Source: JAWKWH01 sp963669415
GTDB lineage: Bacteria > Pseudomonadota > Alphaproteobacteria > Rhizobiales > Rhizobiaceae
NCBI GenBank assembly: GCA_963669415.2
Contig: CAXXPS010000002.1
Span: forward strand, 2,294,001-2,358,000
DNA: 64,000 bases
Direction of reading: 5' to 3'
Under the pieces are notes generated by a model. The model ran no database searches and was not told the origin of the DNA. It saw only the letters and a program-made list of their open reading frames with translations. The position numbers and the translations under genes are program-made. Shown one piece after another: positions 47,349 to 56,197 of the stretch (position 1 is the stretch's first letter; each line of letters starts with the position of its first letter).

Positions 47349-48221
47349 CTACGACCAATAAAGCTGAAGAGGATTGTCAACCAGCAACGCTTTTTGCGCC
47401 GCGGCAGTGGTTGCAATTCTTGGAATGAAGTCCACCAACGCGCCATCGTCGGGCATATGGGATTTCATATTCGGATGAGGCCAATCCGTTCCCCAAAGTA
47501 CGCGGTTCGGAAATTCTTCTGTCACCGTACGAGCAAAGTCGACGACATCGTCGTAAGGTGGGCCGGTGATCGTCAGGCGTTCCGGGCAAGTGACTTTCGA
47601 CCAGATTCTGTCGTTACGTGACAGAAGTTCCAAAAAGCGCTGAAAATTGGGGTGGTCTACGCCCTTGGTCACATCCGGCCGTCCCATATGATCGACAACA
47701 ATCACGGTCGGAATGCTCTCCAGAAAAGACGCGAGCCGCTCCAGATCATCCGCTTCGAAATAAACAACCACATGCCAGTTTAGCCTTGCGATACGCTCGG
47801 CAATTGAAAGAAAGACTTCTTTTGGTGTGGCATCTACCAAACGCTTTACGAAGTTGAAGCGAACACCACGAACGCCGGCTTCGTGCATCTCGGCCAGTGC
47901 TTGGTCTGTGATGTCCGGACCTACACTGGCGACACCACGCGCCAGATCTCCAGCTGACTGGCAGGCATCGACGAGCGCACGATTGTCTTTGCCGTGACAG
48001 GTCGCCTGGACGATCACATTGCGTTCAAATCCGAGAAAATCACGCAGTGCGAATAACTTGTCCTTGCCGGCGTCACACGGCGTGTATTTGCGCTCGGGCG
48101 CAAAGGGGAATTCCGGTTCTGGTCCAAACACATGGCAATGCGCATCCACAGCTCCTTTGGGTAGCTGGAAATCGGGCTTTTTGGGGTTTGGATGAAAGGG
48201 AATCCAGTCGGCGTCCATCAT
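47349..48221 (-). CDS. ligI: 2-pyrone-4,6-dicarboxylate lactonase
   Basis: A 290-residue amidohydrolase that opens 2-pyrone-4,6-dicarboxylate (PDC) to 4-oxalomesaconate. Motifs are GAVDAHCHVFGPEPEFPFAP, VIVQATCHGKDN, VVDHMGRPDV and VLWGTDWPHPNMK with the catalytic aspartate. All fit LigI, which needs no metal. The start codon overlaps the tautomerase stop by 4 bases. Confidence 0.95.
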   Translation of the reverse strand: MMDADWIPFHPNPKKPDFQLPKGAVDAHCHVFGPEPEFPFAPERKYTPCDAGKDKLFALRDFLGFERNVIVQATCHGKDNRALVDACQSAGDLARGVASVGPDITDQALAEMHEAGVRGVRFNFVKRLVDATPKEVFLSIAERIARLNWHVVVYFEADDLERLASFLESIPTVIVVDHMGRPDVTKGVDHPNFQRFLELLSRNDRIWSKVTCPERLTITGPPYDDVVDFARTVTEEFPNRVLWGTDWPHPNMKSHMPDDGALVDFIPRIATTAAAQKALLVDNPLQLYWS

Positions 48222-49270
48222 TCCTCTCCGGTGAAAACTATGCCGTCCATCAGTTTGCGAGCGGTGCGCAAAATGGCAGCCGACGTGACCTCGTCGCCTT
48301 CCAGATCCGCGATCACCGTCATTTCGCCGGTCGGATGTTCGATACGAAGGCTACGACGCTTTCCGGCGCCGCGGTCGGCAAGTGCATGAGCCGAAGAACC
48401 CGCCAACAAACTAGCAGTGGCAACGCTTACCGCTCCGAGGACTCCGATGGACTTATGGCAGCGATGTGGAATGAATGTCCGTGTGGCAATTGCACCGCCG
48501 TTGCGGGGTGGCGAAACCATTGTCATTTTCGGCACGGTTTTATCCGACACGTCCCCCAGATTCATCATTGGGCCGCAGATCAACCGAAGTGTCTCCAGTT
48601 TTTTTCGCAATGCAGCATCATTTTCCAGATCTGCTGGATCCTCGTCGCCGGCAATGCCCATGTCTGAGGCGCTCATGACGACACAGGGCATGCCATTGTC
48701 GATCATTGTAACTTTTACACCTTCGATCGTATCAACCGCGTGACCGGTAGGCAGCAGTGAGCCACAGGAGCTGCCTGCGGTATCCTTAAACGTGATTGGA
48801 ATTGGTGCCGAAGTTCCCGGTACACCGTCTATGCGGGCATCACCGTGATAAGATACTCGACCACCGGGAGTACTGACAGTTGTCACGGCGATTTGGCCGG
48901 TATTTTCCATATAGATAGTCACCGGGGTTTCGGCATCCCGTGCCTCGACCAGTCCGCGCTCGATCGCAAACGGGCCAACCCCTGCCAAGATGTTTCCGCA
49001 GTTTTGGGAATCAGAAACGAGCGCGCGATCAACAAACACCTGCAAGAATAGGTAGTCGACATCAATGCCGTCGCGTTCGGATTTCTTCACCACCGCCACT
49101 TTTGATGTCAACGGATCAGCGCCACCCATACCGTCAATTTGGCGAATGTCTGGACTGCCCATTATCCGCAACAATTTGGCATCTCGATCTTCTGGTAGAT
49201 CGGAGGAAAGGAAATAGCCGCCTTTCGATGTTCCTCCGCGCATCCACATCGCCCTGATGCCTTCAGACAT
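48218..49270 (-). CDS. galD: 4-oxalomesaconate tautomerase (PrpF family)
   Basis: A 350-residue protein of the diaminopimelate epimerase-like PrpF fold. It starts GIRAMWMRGGTSKGGYFLSS, followed by DGMGGADPLTSKVAVV and DSQNCGNILAGVGPFAIE with the catalytic-type cysteine, and DNGMPCVVMSASDMG with the second. It converts the keto to the enol form of 4-oxalomesaconate, as GalD (LigU in Sphingobium). It is between the aldolase and ligI with overlaps on both sides. Confidence 0.9.
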   Translation of the reverse strand: MSEGIRAMWMRGGTSKGGYFLSSDLPEDRDAKLLRIMGSPDIRQIDGMGGADPLTSKVAVVKKSERDGIDVDYLFLQVFVDRALVSDSQNCGNILAGVGPFAIERGLVEARDAETPVTIYMENTGQIAVTTVSTPGGRVSYHGDARIDGVPGTSAPIPITFKDTAGSSCGSLLPTGHAVDTIEGVKVTMIDNGMPCVVMSASDMGIAGDEDPADLENDAALRKKLETLRLICGPMMNLGDVSDKTVPKMTMVSPPRNGGAIATRTFIPHRCHKSIGVLGAVSVATASLLAGSSAHALADRGAGKRRSLRIEHPTGEMTVIADLEGDEVTSAAILRTARKLMDGIVFTGEE

Positions 49271-49955
49271 ATTTCAGGCCTTTTTCGGCTAGGCGTTCAC
49301 GCATGCCATAGATGTCGAGTCCAAGTTCACCAGCCTCGAAGCGTGTCCGCTTTGAGGCCTCGTTGGCCTCTCGTGCCCGGGCTTTTTCCAGCACATCAGC
49401 GGCCTCACTGCGTCGAACAACGCATACACCGTCATCATCGGCAACAATGACGTCGCCTGGATTGATCAGCTCGTTCGCGCAAACGACGGGAATGTTGACG
49501 CTGCCCAGCGTTTCCTTGATCGTGCCTTGTGCAAAAATGGCCTTAGACCAGACCGGGAAACTCATTTCGGTCAGGTCTCGGATATCGCGAACTCCCGCAT
49601 CGATGACCAATCCCCTGCACCCCCGGGCCATCGCTGAAGTGGCTAGCAAATCACCGAAATATCCCGCGTTCGACGAGCTGGTTGTTCCCAGAACAAGGAT
49701 GTCGCCGGCCTGCAGTTGTTCAATGGCTACGTGCACCATCCAGTTGTCACAAGGAGGCGCCAGGATGGTAACAGCGCTGCCAGCCACCCTGGCGTTTGGA
49801 TAAATCGGGCGCAAATAGTCAGCCAGGAGACCCTTCCGCCCCTGTGCTTCGTGCACCGTTGCAACACCGCATTTCGCGAGCCCGTCGATCGCGGCTTTGT
49901 CGGCGCGCTGAACATTCTGGACGACGACGCCAGTTGTGCCCGCCGAGATGCTCAT
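49263..49955 (-). CDS. ligK: 4-carboxy-4-hydroxy-2-oxoadipate aldolase
   Basis: A 230-residue RraA-fold, metal-dependent class II aldolase that splits 4-carboxy-4-hydroxy-2-oxoadipate into pyruvate and oxaloacetate (LigK/GalC). Motifs: TVHEAQGRKGLLADYLRPIY, VLGTTSSSNAGYFGDLLATS and GLVIDAGVRDIRDL (metal and substrate binding), DVIVADDDGVCVV. Start and stop overlap the hydratase and tautomerase genes. Confidence 0.93.
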   Translation of the reverse strand: MSISAGTTGVVVQNVQRADKAAIDGLAKCGVATVHEAQGRKGLLADYLRPIYPNARVAGSAVTILAPPCDNWMVHVAIEQLQAGDILVLGTTSSSNAGYFGDLLATSAMARGCRGLVIDAGVRDIRDLTEMSFPVWSKAIFAQGTIKETLGSVNIPVVCANELINPGDVIVADDDGVCVVRRSEAADVLEKARAREANEASKRTRFEAGELGLDIYGMRERLAEKGLKYV

Positions 49956-50689
49956 ACCAGCTCATCCACGGTCTGTGGAAAGATCATCTCAAATCCTTCC
50001 GCATATTCTGCTTTGCGGCCACCCGCCATTCCACCTGAATTGCGGCGGAAGTGATTGCCGCGGTTTTCCGCCACATTGGTATAGAAGTGCCACAGGTGTT
50101 CCTGGCCTTGCATACATTCGATCGCCGCGCGCTTCTTCTCCCAAACCGGGGTGATGTCCAAAAACACATTGGGCTTCCAACCCATCTGCTCTGTCTGATG
50201 CGGTTCGAATAGATATAGCTGCGGTGCGCCCAGGACTTTCTGCCCGGGGTTATGGCCCCAGGCTTGAGCGATCATTCGGCATTCCAACGCAAATTGCGTC
50301 GTGTTCATGTGGTCTGTGTTGTATGGATCCCATCGTGAATGGCTCATCATCCATTTGGGTTGCACTTCGCGAATAATGTCCACCATCCGGTCTTGCGCAT
50401 CGCGATCAAGCCGCAGCGGATAGTCACCCAGATCGAGAAACCGGATGTCACTAACACCAAGTGCGGTAGCCGCTTTTTCCGCCTCATCTCGGCGCGCTTC
50501 TTTGACTTCATTCAGCGAAACATTGCCGGATTTCCAGAGTTTCGCGCTTTCTCCGCGTTCACCAAACGAAAGGCAGGCAACGGTAACTTGATAGCCAAGA
50601 CTTGCATGCAGCGCGATTGCTCCTCCACAGCGCCAGACAAAATCGGCTGCGTGAGCGCTGATCACTAATGCGGTTTTTGCGTCAGTCAT
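49952..50689 (-). CDS. galB: 4-oxalomesaconate hydratase (GalB type, PIG-L fold)
   Basis: A 245-residue PIG-L/LmbE-fold protein. The usual HPDD zinc motif appears as SAHAADFVWRCGGAIAL, as in GalB-type hydratases; SRWDPYNTDHMNTTQ gives the further histidines. It hydrates the enol form of 4-oxalomesaconate to 4-carboxy-4-hydroxy-2-oxoadipate. It replaces the amidohydrolase-type LigJ of Sphingobium. ATG at 50689 has AGGACC in front. Confidence 0.88.
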   Translation of the reverse strand: MTDAKTALVISAHAADFVWRCGGAIALHASLGYQVTVACLSFGERGESAKLWKSGNVSLNEVKEARRDEAEKAATALGVSDIRFLDLGDYPLRLDRDAQDRMVDIIREVQPKWMMSHSRWDPYNTDHMNTTQFALECRMIAQAWGHNPGQKVLGAPQLYLFEPHQTEQMGWKPNVFLDITPVWEKKRAAIECMQGQEHLWHFYTNVAENRGNHFRRNSGGMAGGRKAEYAEGFEMIFPQTVDELV

Positions 50690-50788
50690 GATCGAGGTCC
50701 TAATGATTTGGTTAGACCGCAAGTCAATAAGGCGACGCTCATGCTATCCCCGCGCATTCCAGCATGAGCGCCAGCCTGGTTTGAACCG

Positions 50789-51568
50789 TTAGAGGCCGTT
50801 CATGTTGCAGAGTACATTCGCCACTTGGCCGCCATCGACCGGGATATTGGTTCCACGAATCCACGGCGTCATGTCGGAAAGCAGGAATACGACGACCGGC
50901 GCCACATCCTCGGGCGTTCCCCATCGATCCATAACCTTGCGGCTTTCTTCGGCTTTTTTGCCCAATGTATCGAGGAAGTCCTGCAGAATTGGTGTCTCCA
51001 CCGCGCCCGGGCTTACCGAGTTCATGCGGATACCCCGGTCTCGCCAGGTCCAGCGGTTTTGCATGGTCCACACAACAAGTGCCTCTTTGGCAAAGAAATA
51101 TGAGCGCCCCTGGGTTTCGGCGATCTTGTGTTTGGCAACGAAATCCGCGACGTCGTCGAAATCAAGATCCGCAGCGTCCTTGATCTGATCGACAGCGTTT
51201 TGCCAACCTGCTCCTGCAAGTGAAGCAAGATTCACGATCGAGGCCCCGTCAGCAAGGTCGTCGACGATGTTTCTGGTGAAATATTTCAATCCGACCAGAT
51301 TTACCCGGATTACCGTCTCGGCATCGGCTGTCGGTGGAACACCAGCAATATTGGCGAGGCCATCGGCACCTTTCGGAAGCTCCTCAATCAGTTTGTCGAT
51401 TGAATCTTTGTTTGAGAGATCCGCCTGGTAAAACGAATCCACATTGTCCGTTGTCCGGTTTCGGTCAACTCCGATGACGGTTCCACCCTTTTCCTTGATA
51501 AGCCGTGCGGTTTCCGCGCCAATGCCCGACGAACAGCCGGTCACAATGATTTTCTTTCCATTTAGCAT
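50789..51568 (-). CDS. SDR family dehydrogenase, coniferyl-alcohol-dehydrogenase-like
   Basis: A 259-residue short-chain dehydrogenase: NAD(P) motif KIIVTGCSSGIGAETARL, VNLASLAGAGWQN, catalytic Tyr-x3-Lys in GRSYFFAKEALVVWTMQNRW and RMNSVSPGAVETPIL. The insert between the Ser and Tyr motifs and the WTMQNRWTWRDRGIRM stretch are typical of CalA-like coniferyl-alcohol dehydrogenases. It is the first gene of the galB-ligK-galD-ligI operon. It could oxidise a lignin-derived alcohol, or take the place of the missing CHMS dehydrogenase. ATG at 51568 follows GAAGGT. Confidence 0.85.
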   Translation of the reverse strand: MLNGKKIIVTGCSSGIGAETARLIKEKGGTVIGVDRNRTTDNVDSFYQADLSNKDSIDKLIEELPKGADGLANIAGVPPTADAETVIRVNLVGLKYFTRNIVDDLADGASIVNLASLAGAGWQNAVDQIKDAADLDFDDVADFVAKHKIAETQGRSYFFAKEALVVWTMQNRWTWRDRGIRMNSVSPGAVETPILQDFLDTLGKKAEESRKVMDRWGTPEDVAPVVVFLLSDMTPWIRGTNIPVDGGQVANVLCNMNGL

Positions 51569-51868
51569 GTGGATTTTACCTTCTGTCGGTTTGATGGTTG
51601 GCATTTGATGGACCGACAGTAATCAGCGCTATTCATTCAATCCATTCATGCACTTTCATACTTATTATGAACAATTCTGATTTGATTGCTCCACATTCTG
51701 ATCCACAATTGGCTGGCGGTAGATCCGTCCGGAAGGCTCGATGGGAAGAATAGCCAAACGTTTTCAATAACCTAAATCGAAAATCGGAACGAAACGAATG
51801 GTTCCGCCTCCAGAACAACTGAACGCAATCGCTCGACAAACGGGAACGCTGCAGATCGGAGTGCCAGA
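51569..51868. other. divergent promoter region between the SDR operon and the ABM-domain gene
   Basis: No gene. It holds operator-like element copy 2 about 70-100 bases upstream of the SDR start. Nothing else stands out. Confidence 0.6.
51635..51671. promoter_or_regulatory. operator-like element, copy 2 (SDR operon)
   Basis: ATTCAATCCATTCATGC is identical over 17 bases to copy 3. At the fixed 20-base distance lies TTCATA-CTTAT-TATGAA, a perfect 6-bp inverted repeat. Confidence 0.7.
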
Positions 51869-52429
51869 ATGACTGACAAGTCCCCGGTATTAACTGTGAT
51901 CGTTCGCAAATTTCGCGAAACAGACATTGCTGCCGTGAATGAGGTTTTGGATCGCTTTGAGAGCGCACTGCGGTCTCAACCCGGGTTCATTGAAGTCCGG
52001 CACGACATTTCTTCAAATAGAAAAGGGGAAGCGTCGGCAACAGTGATCTCATTTGCAACGCTGGACGATTTGATTGACTGGGAACAGTCAAGCATCCGCA
52101 AGGAATTGGTGGAGGAACTATCCCATTACATAGAAGGAGAGGTTGTTAAAAACCGGCTTTGGGATCTCGATTCTCTTTTGGGCAGCCAATCGGTTTCTCA
52201 TCCCCATAGGAAATGGAAAACCGTCCTTGTGCTCACTTTCTGGGTCCTAGTAGTTGGTGCCGTGCTTAGCTGGATCGCTGATTTGATCTCGCCCGACTAC
52301 CCCACCGGCTATTCGCGCACTGTTGTCCTTTTGATCTTCAACATCCTGCTCAACTCCTACTTTTTTCTGCCGCGTTCGATGGCGTTGTTACACAAAGTCG
52401 AGGAAAAATTTCGCAAGCGTAATACCTGA
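51869..52429 (+). CDS. antibiotic biosynthesis monooxygenase (ABM) domain membrane protein
   Basis: A 186-residue protein. Residues 5-95 resemble an ABM ferredoxin-like domain (VLTVIVRKFRETDIAAVNEV, QPGFIEVRHDIS, VISFATLDDLIDWEQS). Two membrane segments follow (VLVLTFWVLVVGAVLSWIAD and TVVLLIFNILLNSYFFL). This domain order is seen in small membrane-anchored ABM proteins of unknown function. It is divergent from the SDR operon and may share its control. Confidence 0.82.
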   Translation: MTDKSPVLTVIVRKFRETDIAAVNEVLDRFESALRSQPGFIEVRHDISSNRKGEASATVISFATLDDLIDWEQSSIRKELVEELSHYIEGEVVKNRLWDLDSLLGSQSVSHPHRKWKTVLVLTFWVLVVGAVLSWIADLISPDYPTGYSRTVVLLIFNILLNSYFFLPRSMALLHKVEEKFRKRNT

Positions 52430-52482
52430 GCGCAACCAACATTCATGCTTTGACCATTTGATTGAACAAAGGCGCACGGCCA

Positions 52483-52965
52483 ATGAACCAGGGAACTCTA
52501 CTACATATCCACACATCAGTCAGAACCGGCCGGCCAATGGTTTCACATCAAAAAGTAACGGTCGTCCCTGGCAAGGGTATTGCCGGCGATCGCTACTTCA
52601 CGGGTAGTGGTAAGTACTCCCGCTCACCTGGTGTGCGCGATATCACGCTATTTGAAATCGAGACGATTGACGCCCTGAAGAATGAGAGCGGTATCGAATT
52701 GCTTGCAAAAGAGCACCGCCGTAATCTGACGACCGAAGGCGTCGTTTTAAGTGCACTGATCGGGCAGACATTTACAATTGGTGAAGTAAGATTCGAGGGC
52801 GTGGGACGGTGCAACTCGTGCCGTTACTTAAACATCATGTCAAAGAAGCAGATTTCTGTACGCCTTGCAGACCGAGCGGGGCTGTTTTGCCGTGTGGTCA
52901 CTGGCGGTGAACTGAACGTAGGCGATCCGATTGATGTGGGTTTACCGGGTGCAATTCGCGAATAA
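52483..52965 (+). CDS. MOSC domain protein
   Basis: A 160-residue protein with VVPGKGIAGDRYFTGSGKY, LTTEGVVLSALIGQTFTIGE and FEGVGRCNSCRYLN, including the conserved cysteine of the MOSC (molybdenum cofactor sulfurase C-terminal) domain. MOSC proteins bind molybdenum cofactor or act on sulfur. ATG at 52483 is preferred to an in-frame TTG at 52462. It follows the ABM gene in the same direction. Confidence 0.85.
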   Translation: MNQGTLLHIHTSVRTGRPMVSHQKVTVVPGKGIAGDRYFTGSGKYSRSPGVRDITLFEIETIDALKNESGIELLAKEHRRNLTTEGVVLSALIGQTFTIGEVRFEGVGRCNSCRYLNIMSKKQISVRLADRAGLFCRVVTGGELNVGDPIDVGLPGAIRE

Positions 52966-52982
52966 AGCGATTTCAATTCTGC

Positions 52983-53282
52983 TCAGCCATCTGCTCGCCA
53001 TGAAATCTGCGGCGGGTCGCGGAATGCGAAACGCTCCAGATGCGAAGCCGCCACGTGTTCCAGACGCTTACGATGTTCTTCAGTATCTGCAAATGTCTGC
53101 ATGACGAGAATATCTTCGCCATCCGTTCGCAGTTCGAAATAGCCATAACTCAAACGAACCGTTGCTTCGTTATCACCGGTCTCTACCTCGACCTTATGCG
53201 CGAAATGCTTGGCGAGCTGTTTGAGGTAGCGCAGTGCCGGCGACACTGACACTCGGGCAGTGGAGCTAAGAGCATCGCTCAT
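52983..53282 (-). CDS. DUF2218 domain-containing protein
   Basis: A 99-residue protein with LRYLKQLAKHFAHKVEVE, YGYFELRTDGEDILVMQTF and EHVAASHLERFAFRD, which define DUF2218, a family of unknown function often found near iron- or redox-related genes. It overlaps the aldehyde dehydrogenase stop by 4 bases and is probably cotranslated with it. Confidence 0.85.
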   Translation of the reverse strand: MSDALSSTARVSVSPALRYLKQLAKHFAHKVEVETGDNEATVRLSYGYFELRTDGEDILVMQTFADTEEHRKRLEHVAASHLERFAFRDPPQISWRADG

Positions 53283-54766
53283 AGCAAGAACCCCTCAGGA
53301 CTAGAGATCGAGTGCGGTTCCGCAAAAGCCAGAACACCGTCATAGCCGAGGTTCCGGCCAATACCGGATTGCTTGAAGCCGCCGAAAGGTCCACGGCTGT
53401 CCTGGGCAGTTGGTCCATGGGCATTGATATAGGTGTAACCCGCTTCAAGCCGGCGAGCGATTGAAACGGCGCGATCCTTGTCGGGTGTCCAAACGGAAGA
53501 GCAAAGGCCGAATTCGCTGTCATTGGCCTTCGCAATCGCCTCCTCATCATTCTTGAACTTGAGGATTGGTAAGGCTGGGCCAAACTGTTCTTCGCGAACT
53601 ATAGATAGTTCCGGATCGGCATTGTAGACCAGCGCTGGTTTCTGAAAGTAGCCGCCGCCGTTGTAAAGCGCCTCGTCTGGTACTTGACCACATTCGTGCA
53701 CTTCGGCACCCCGGGAGCGGGCTTCGGCAATCATGTCGGTCACGACCTTCAACTGCTTTGCATTATTGACTGGCCCCATTGTGGTTTCGGGTAGCAATCC
53801 GTCTCCGACTACCGCCCTTTCACATGCCGCTGTGATGCCTGCCACAACCTCGTCATACCGGCTTTCATGGACATACAGTCGTTTTAGTGCCATGCAAATC
53901 TGTCCCGATGATCCAAAAGTTCCCATATACATGCGGGTAAAAGCCGCTTCATCCAGTTCTGCGTCCTCAAGGACGAGTGCTGGATCATTGCCTCCCAGCT
54001 CCAGCGTCACCGGTGTAATGTTCTCGGCAGCAACTTTCATGACGTGACGCCCAACTGTGGTCGAGCCAGTGAAGTTGACTTTGCGCACAAGCGGGTGACC
54101 GACCAGCGGGTCGCCGATGGTCGAAGCAGAGCCTGTCAGGATGTTCACGACGCCGGGTGGTAAGAGTTTTGCGATGATCTGCAGCGTCAGCGCCGGCGCG
54201 AGTGCTGAATTGGCCGAGGGCTTCACCACCACCGTGTTTCCAGCCACTAACGCCTGGGGTAATTTGGCACCGAGAATGGAAAGGGGCCAGTTCCAAGGCA
54301 CAACCAGCGCGGCAACACCGCGTGGTTGCCGGATGACGATCGTATCGAATGGCGGACCCTTGATTTCTTCGTCTTCGGCCATGCGCTCCCCGTACTGGGC
54401 AGCCAGCATGAAGCGGTCGCCTAGACGGGACATTTCCATCAGTGTCTCACGGGCGATCTTGCCATGTTCGCGCGTGAAGAGACGCGAACGATATTTGACA
54501 TCCTCCTCGTCAGCGACAAGTTGACTGGCAATTTCGCGGAGCAGTTTCGCACGTTCTGCCATTCCGAGCGCGGCCCAAGCGGGAAACGCTGCATGGGCAG
54601 CCCGAACTGCCCGGTCGACATCCTCTACCGTGGCGGAAGCCGCGTGCCCCACCAATTCGTCCGGACGTGCCGGATTATGGATGTCGTAAACATTTCCGTC
54701 CGAAGCTTCCCGTGTTTCGCCGTCGATGAAAATCCCGGTGGTGATCACTTGGTCAATATTGCTCAT
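53279..54766 (-). CDS. aldehyde dehydrogenase
   Basis: A 495-residue NAD(P)-dependent aldehyde dehydrogenase. The active-site Glu is in VTLELGGNDPALVLED and the Cys in GTFGSSGQICMALKRLY; NFTGSTTVGRHVM and FGGFKQSGIGRNLGYDG are further family motifs. In this setting an aromatic aldehyde (vanillin, coniferyl or 4-hydroxybenzaldehyde) is a reasonable substrate, but that is not shown by the sequence. AAGGAGCGAG precedes the start. Confidence 0.92.
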   Translation of the reverse strand: MSNIDQVITTGIFIDGETREASDGNVYDIHNPARPDELVGHAASATVEDVDRAVRAAHAAFPAWAALGMAERAKLLREIASQLVADEEDVKYRSRLFTREHGKIARETLMEMSRLGDRFMLAAQYGERMAEDEEIKGPPFDTIVIRQPRGVAALVVPWNWPLSILGAKLPQALVAGNTVVVKPSANSALAPALTLQIIAKLLPPGVVNILTGSASTIGDPLVGHPLVRKVNFTGSTTVGRHVMKVAAENITPVTLELGGNDPALVLEDAELDEAAFTRMYMGTFGSSGQICMALKRLYVHESRYDEVVAGITAACERAVVGDGLLPETTMGPVNNAKQLKVVTDMIAEARSRGAEVHECGQVPDEALYNGGGYFQKPALVYNADPELSIVREEQFGPALPILKFKNDEEAIAKANDSEFGLCSSVWTPDKDRAVSIARRLEAGYTYINAHGPTAQDSRGPFGGFKQSGIGRNLGYDGVLAFAEPHSISSPEGFLL

Positions 54767-54814
54767 GATCGTCTCGCTCCTTGAAAGCTCGCTTATTAGG
54801 TGTGTGAATTTTCG

Positions 54815-56197
54815 TCATCCAACCATGGTCATCGGTAGCCAAACTGCGATGCGAGGGAACAGCATGAGAAGTACGATCATCAACGCCATGGCGAACCAAA
54901 ATGGCCAGATCCCTCTGAATATCTCCCGCATAGGCACATTGTTGGCGATGGATTTCACGACGAACACGTTAATTCCGACAGGTGGACTGATCATGCCCAT
55001 TTCGAGCACGATCACTACGATGACGCCGAACCAAATCATCTTCATGTCGGCCAACGCCGGATCGAAACCAAAACTGAGCGCAGCGATAATTGGCAACACA
55101 ACGGGAATCGTCAGCACCAGCATAGCGATGCCCTCGAGGAACATCCCCAGAAACATGTAGATGAGAATTATGATCAGCAGGATGCCGTAGTCGCCGATCG
55201 GCAAAGAAGTAAGCAAAGTAACCAGCTGGCCCGGCAGCTCAGTGATGGACATGAAGGGGATGAATACGAACGCACCAATAATTATGAGAAAAACGGTCGC
55301 TGAGGCTTTCATCGTCTGCAAAATGACTTCTCGGATTTCCTTGATGCCGAGAGACCGCCGCATAATTGCAACAATCAAAGCCAGCAGGGCACCCACAGAT
55401 GAAGCTTCGACCGGTGTGAAGAAACCGGTGTACATTCCACCAATTGTGATGCCTACCACAAACACGAACGGCAGCGCCGATATAAGCGCAGCCCGGCGTT
55501 CGGGCCACGGTGCCTTGGATCCGGCGGGTCCCACCTCCGGCTTGCGCAAAACGGTCTGATAGATCGCACCAATGAATAGCAGCGTCAGAACGATCCCGGG
55601 AATTACACCCGCCATGAACAGCCTGCCGATGCTTTGCTCAGTCAGAACTGCGTAAATAATCATTCCCCCAGAGGGAGGAATCAAAAACCCGAGGGTGCCT
55701 CCTGCTGCAACCGACCCGGTGGCCAGACTGTCCGAATAGTTGAACTTTTTCATCTCTGGAAGCGCAACGCGCCCCATGGTTACAGCGGCTGCAAGTGAAG
55801 AACCGGATAACGCCGCAAATCCGGCGCAGGCTGCTACGGTCGCAGACGCGAGCCCGCCGCGCATGTGTCCCATCCAACGGTAAGCCGCGTTGAAGAGATC
55901 AGATGACATGCCTGATACACCAGCCAAGTTTCCCATAAGCACGAACATCGGAATGACCAGCAGATTGAAATTCGAAGCAGCTTCGAAAGTTTCTCCTGAA
56001 AGATTTGACATCGCTGTTCGGATTCCGCGGTCAAACGCCTTATCAAGATCCATTCCAACCAGATAGAATTTGTTGGTCGTCGCAGCGATGGTGCCCACAA
56101 CGCCGACGAGAATCATGGACAAGGCCACGGGAAACCGAAGACCCAAAAGAACCATAAGCGAAAGCAGTCCCAGGATACCGAGAAGCGACATGCTCAT
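54815..56197 (-). CDS. TRAP transporter large permease (DctM), second system
   Basis: A 460-residue membrane subunit with VAACAGFAALSGSSLAAAVT, AGGTLGFLIPPSGGMIIYAV and GMISPPVGINVFVVKS. Its start overlaps the dctQ stop by 4 bases. The protein is related to, but clearly distinct from, the first system. Confidence 0.94.
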   Translation of the reverse strand: MSMSLLGILGLLSLMVLLGLRFPVALSMILVGVVGTIAATTNKFYLVGMDLDKAFDRGIRTAMSNLSGETFEAASNFNLLVIPMFVLMGNLAGVSGMSSDLFNAAYRWMGHMRGGLASATVAACAGFAALSGSSLAAAVTMGRVALPEMKKFNYSDSLATGSVAAGGTLGFLIPPSGGMIIYAVLTEQSIGRLFMAGVIPGIVLTLLFIGAIYQTVLRKPEVGPAGSKAPWPERRAALISALPFVFVVGITIGGMYTGFFTPVEASSVGALLALIVAIMRRSLGIKEIREVILQTMKASATVFLIIIGAFVFIPFMSITELPGQLVTLLTSLPIGDYGILLIIILIYMFLGMFLEGIAMLVLTIPVVLPIIAALSFGFDPALADMKMIWFGVIVVIVLEMGMISPPVGINVFVVKSIANNVPMREIFRGIWPFWFAMALMIVLLMLFPRIAVWLPMTMVG

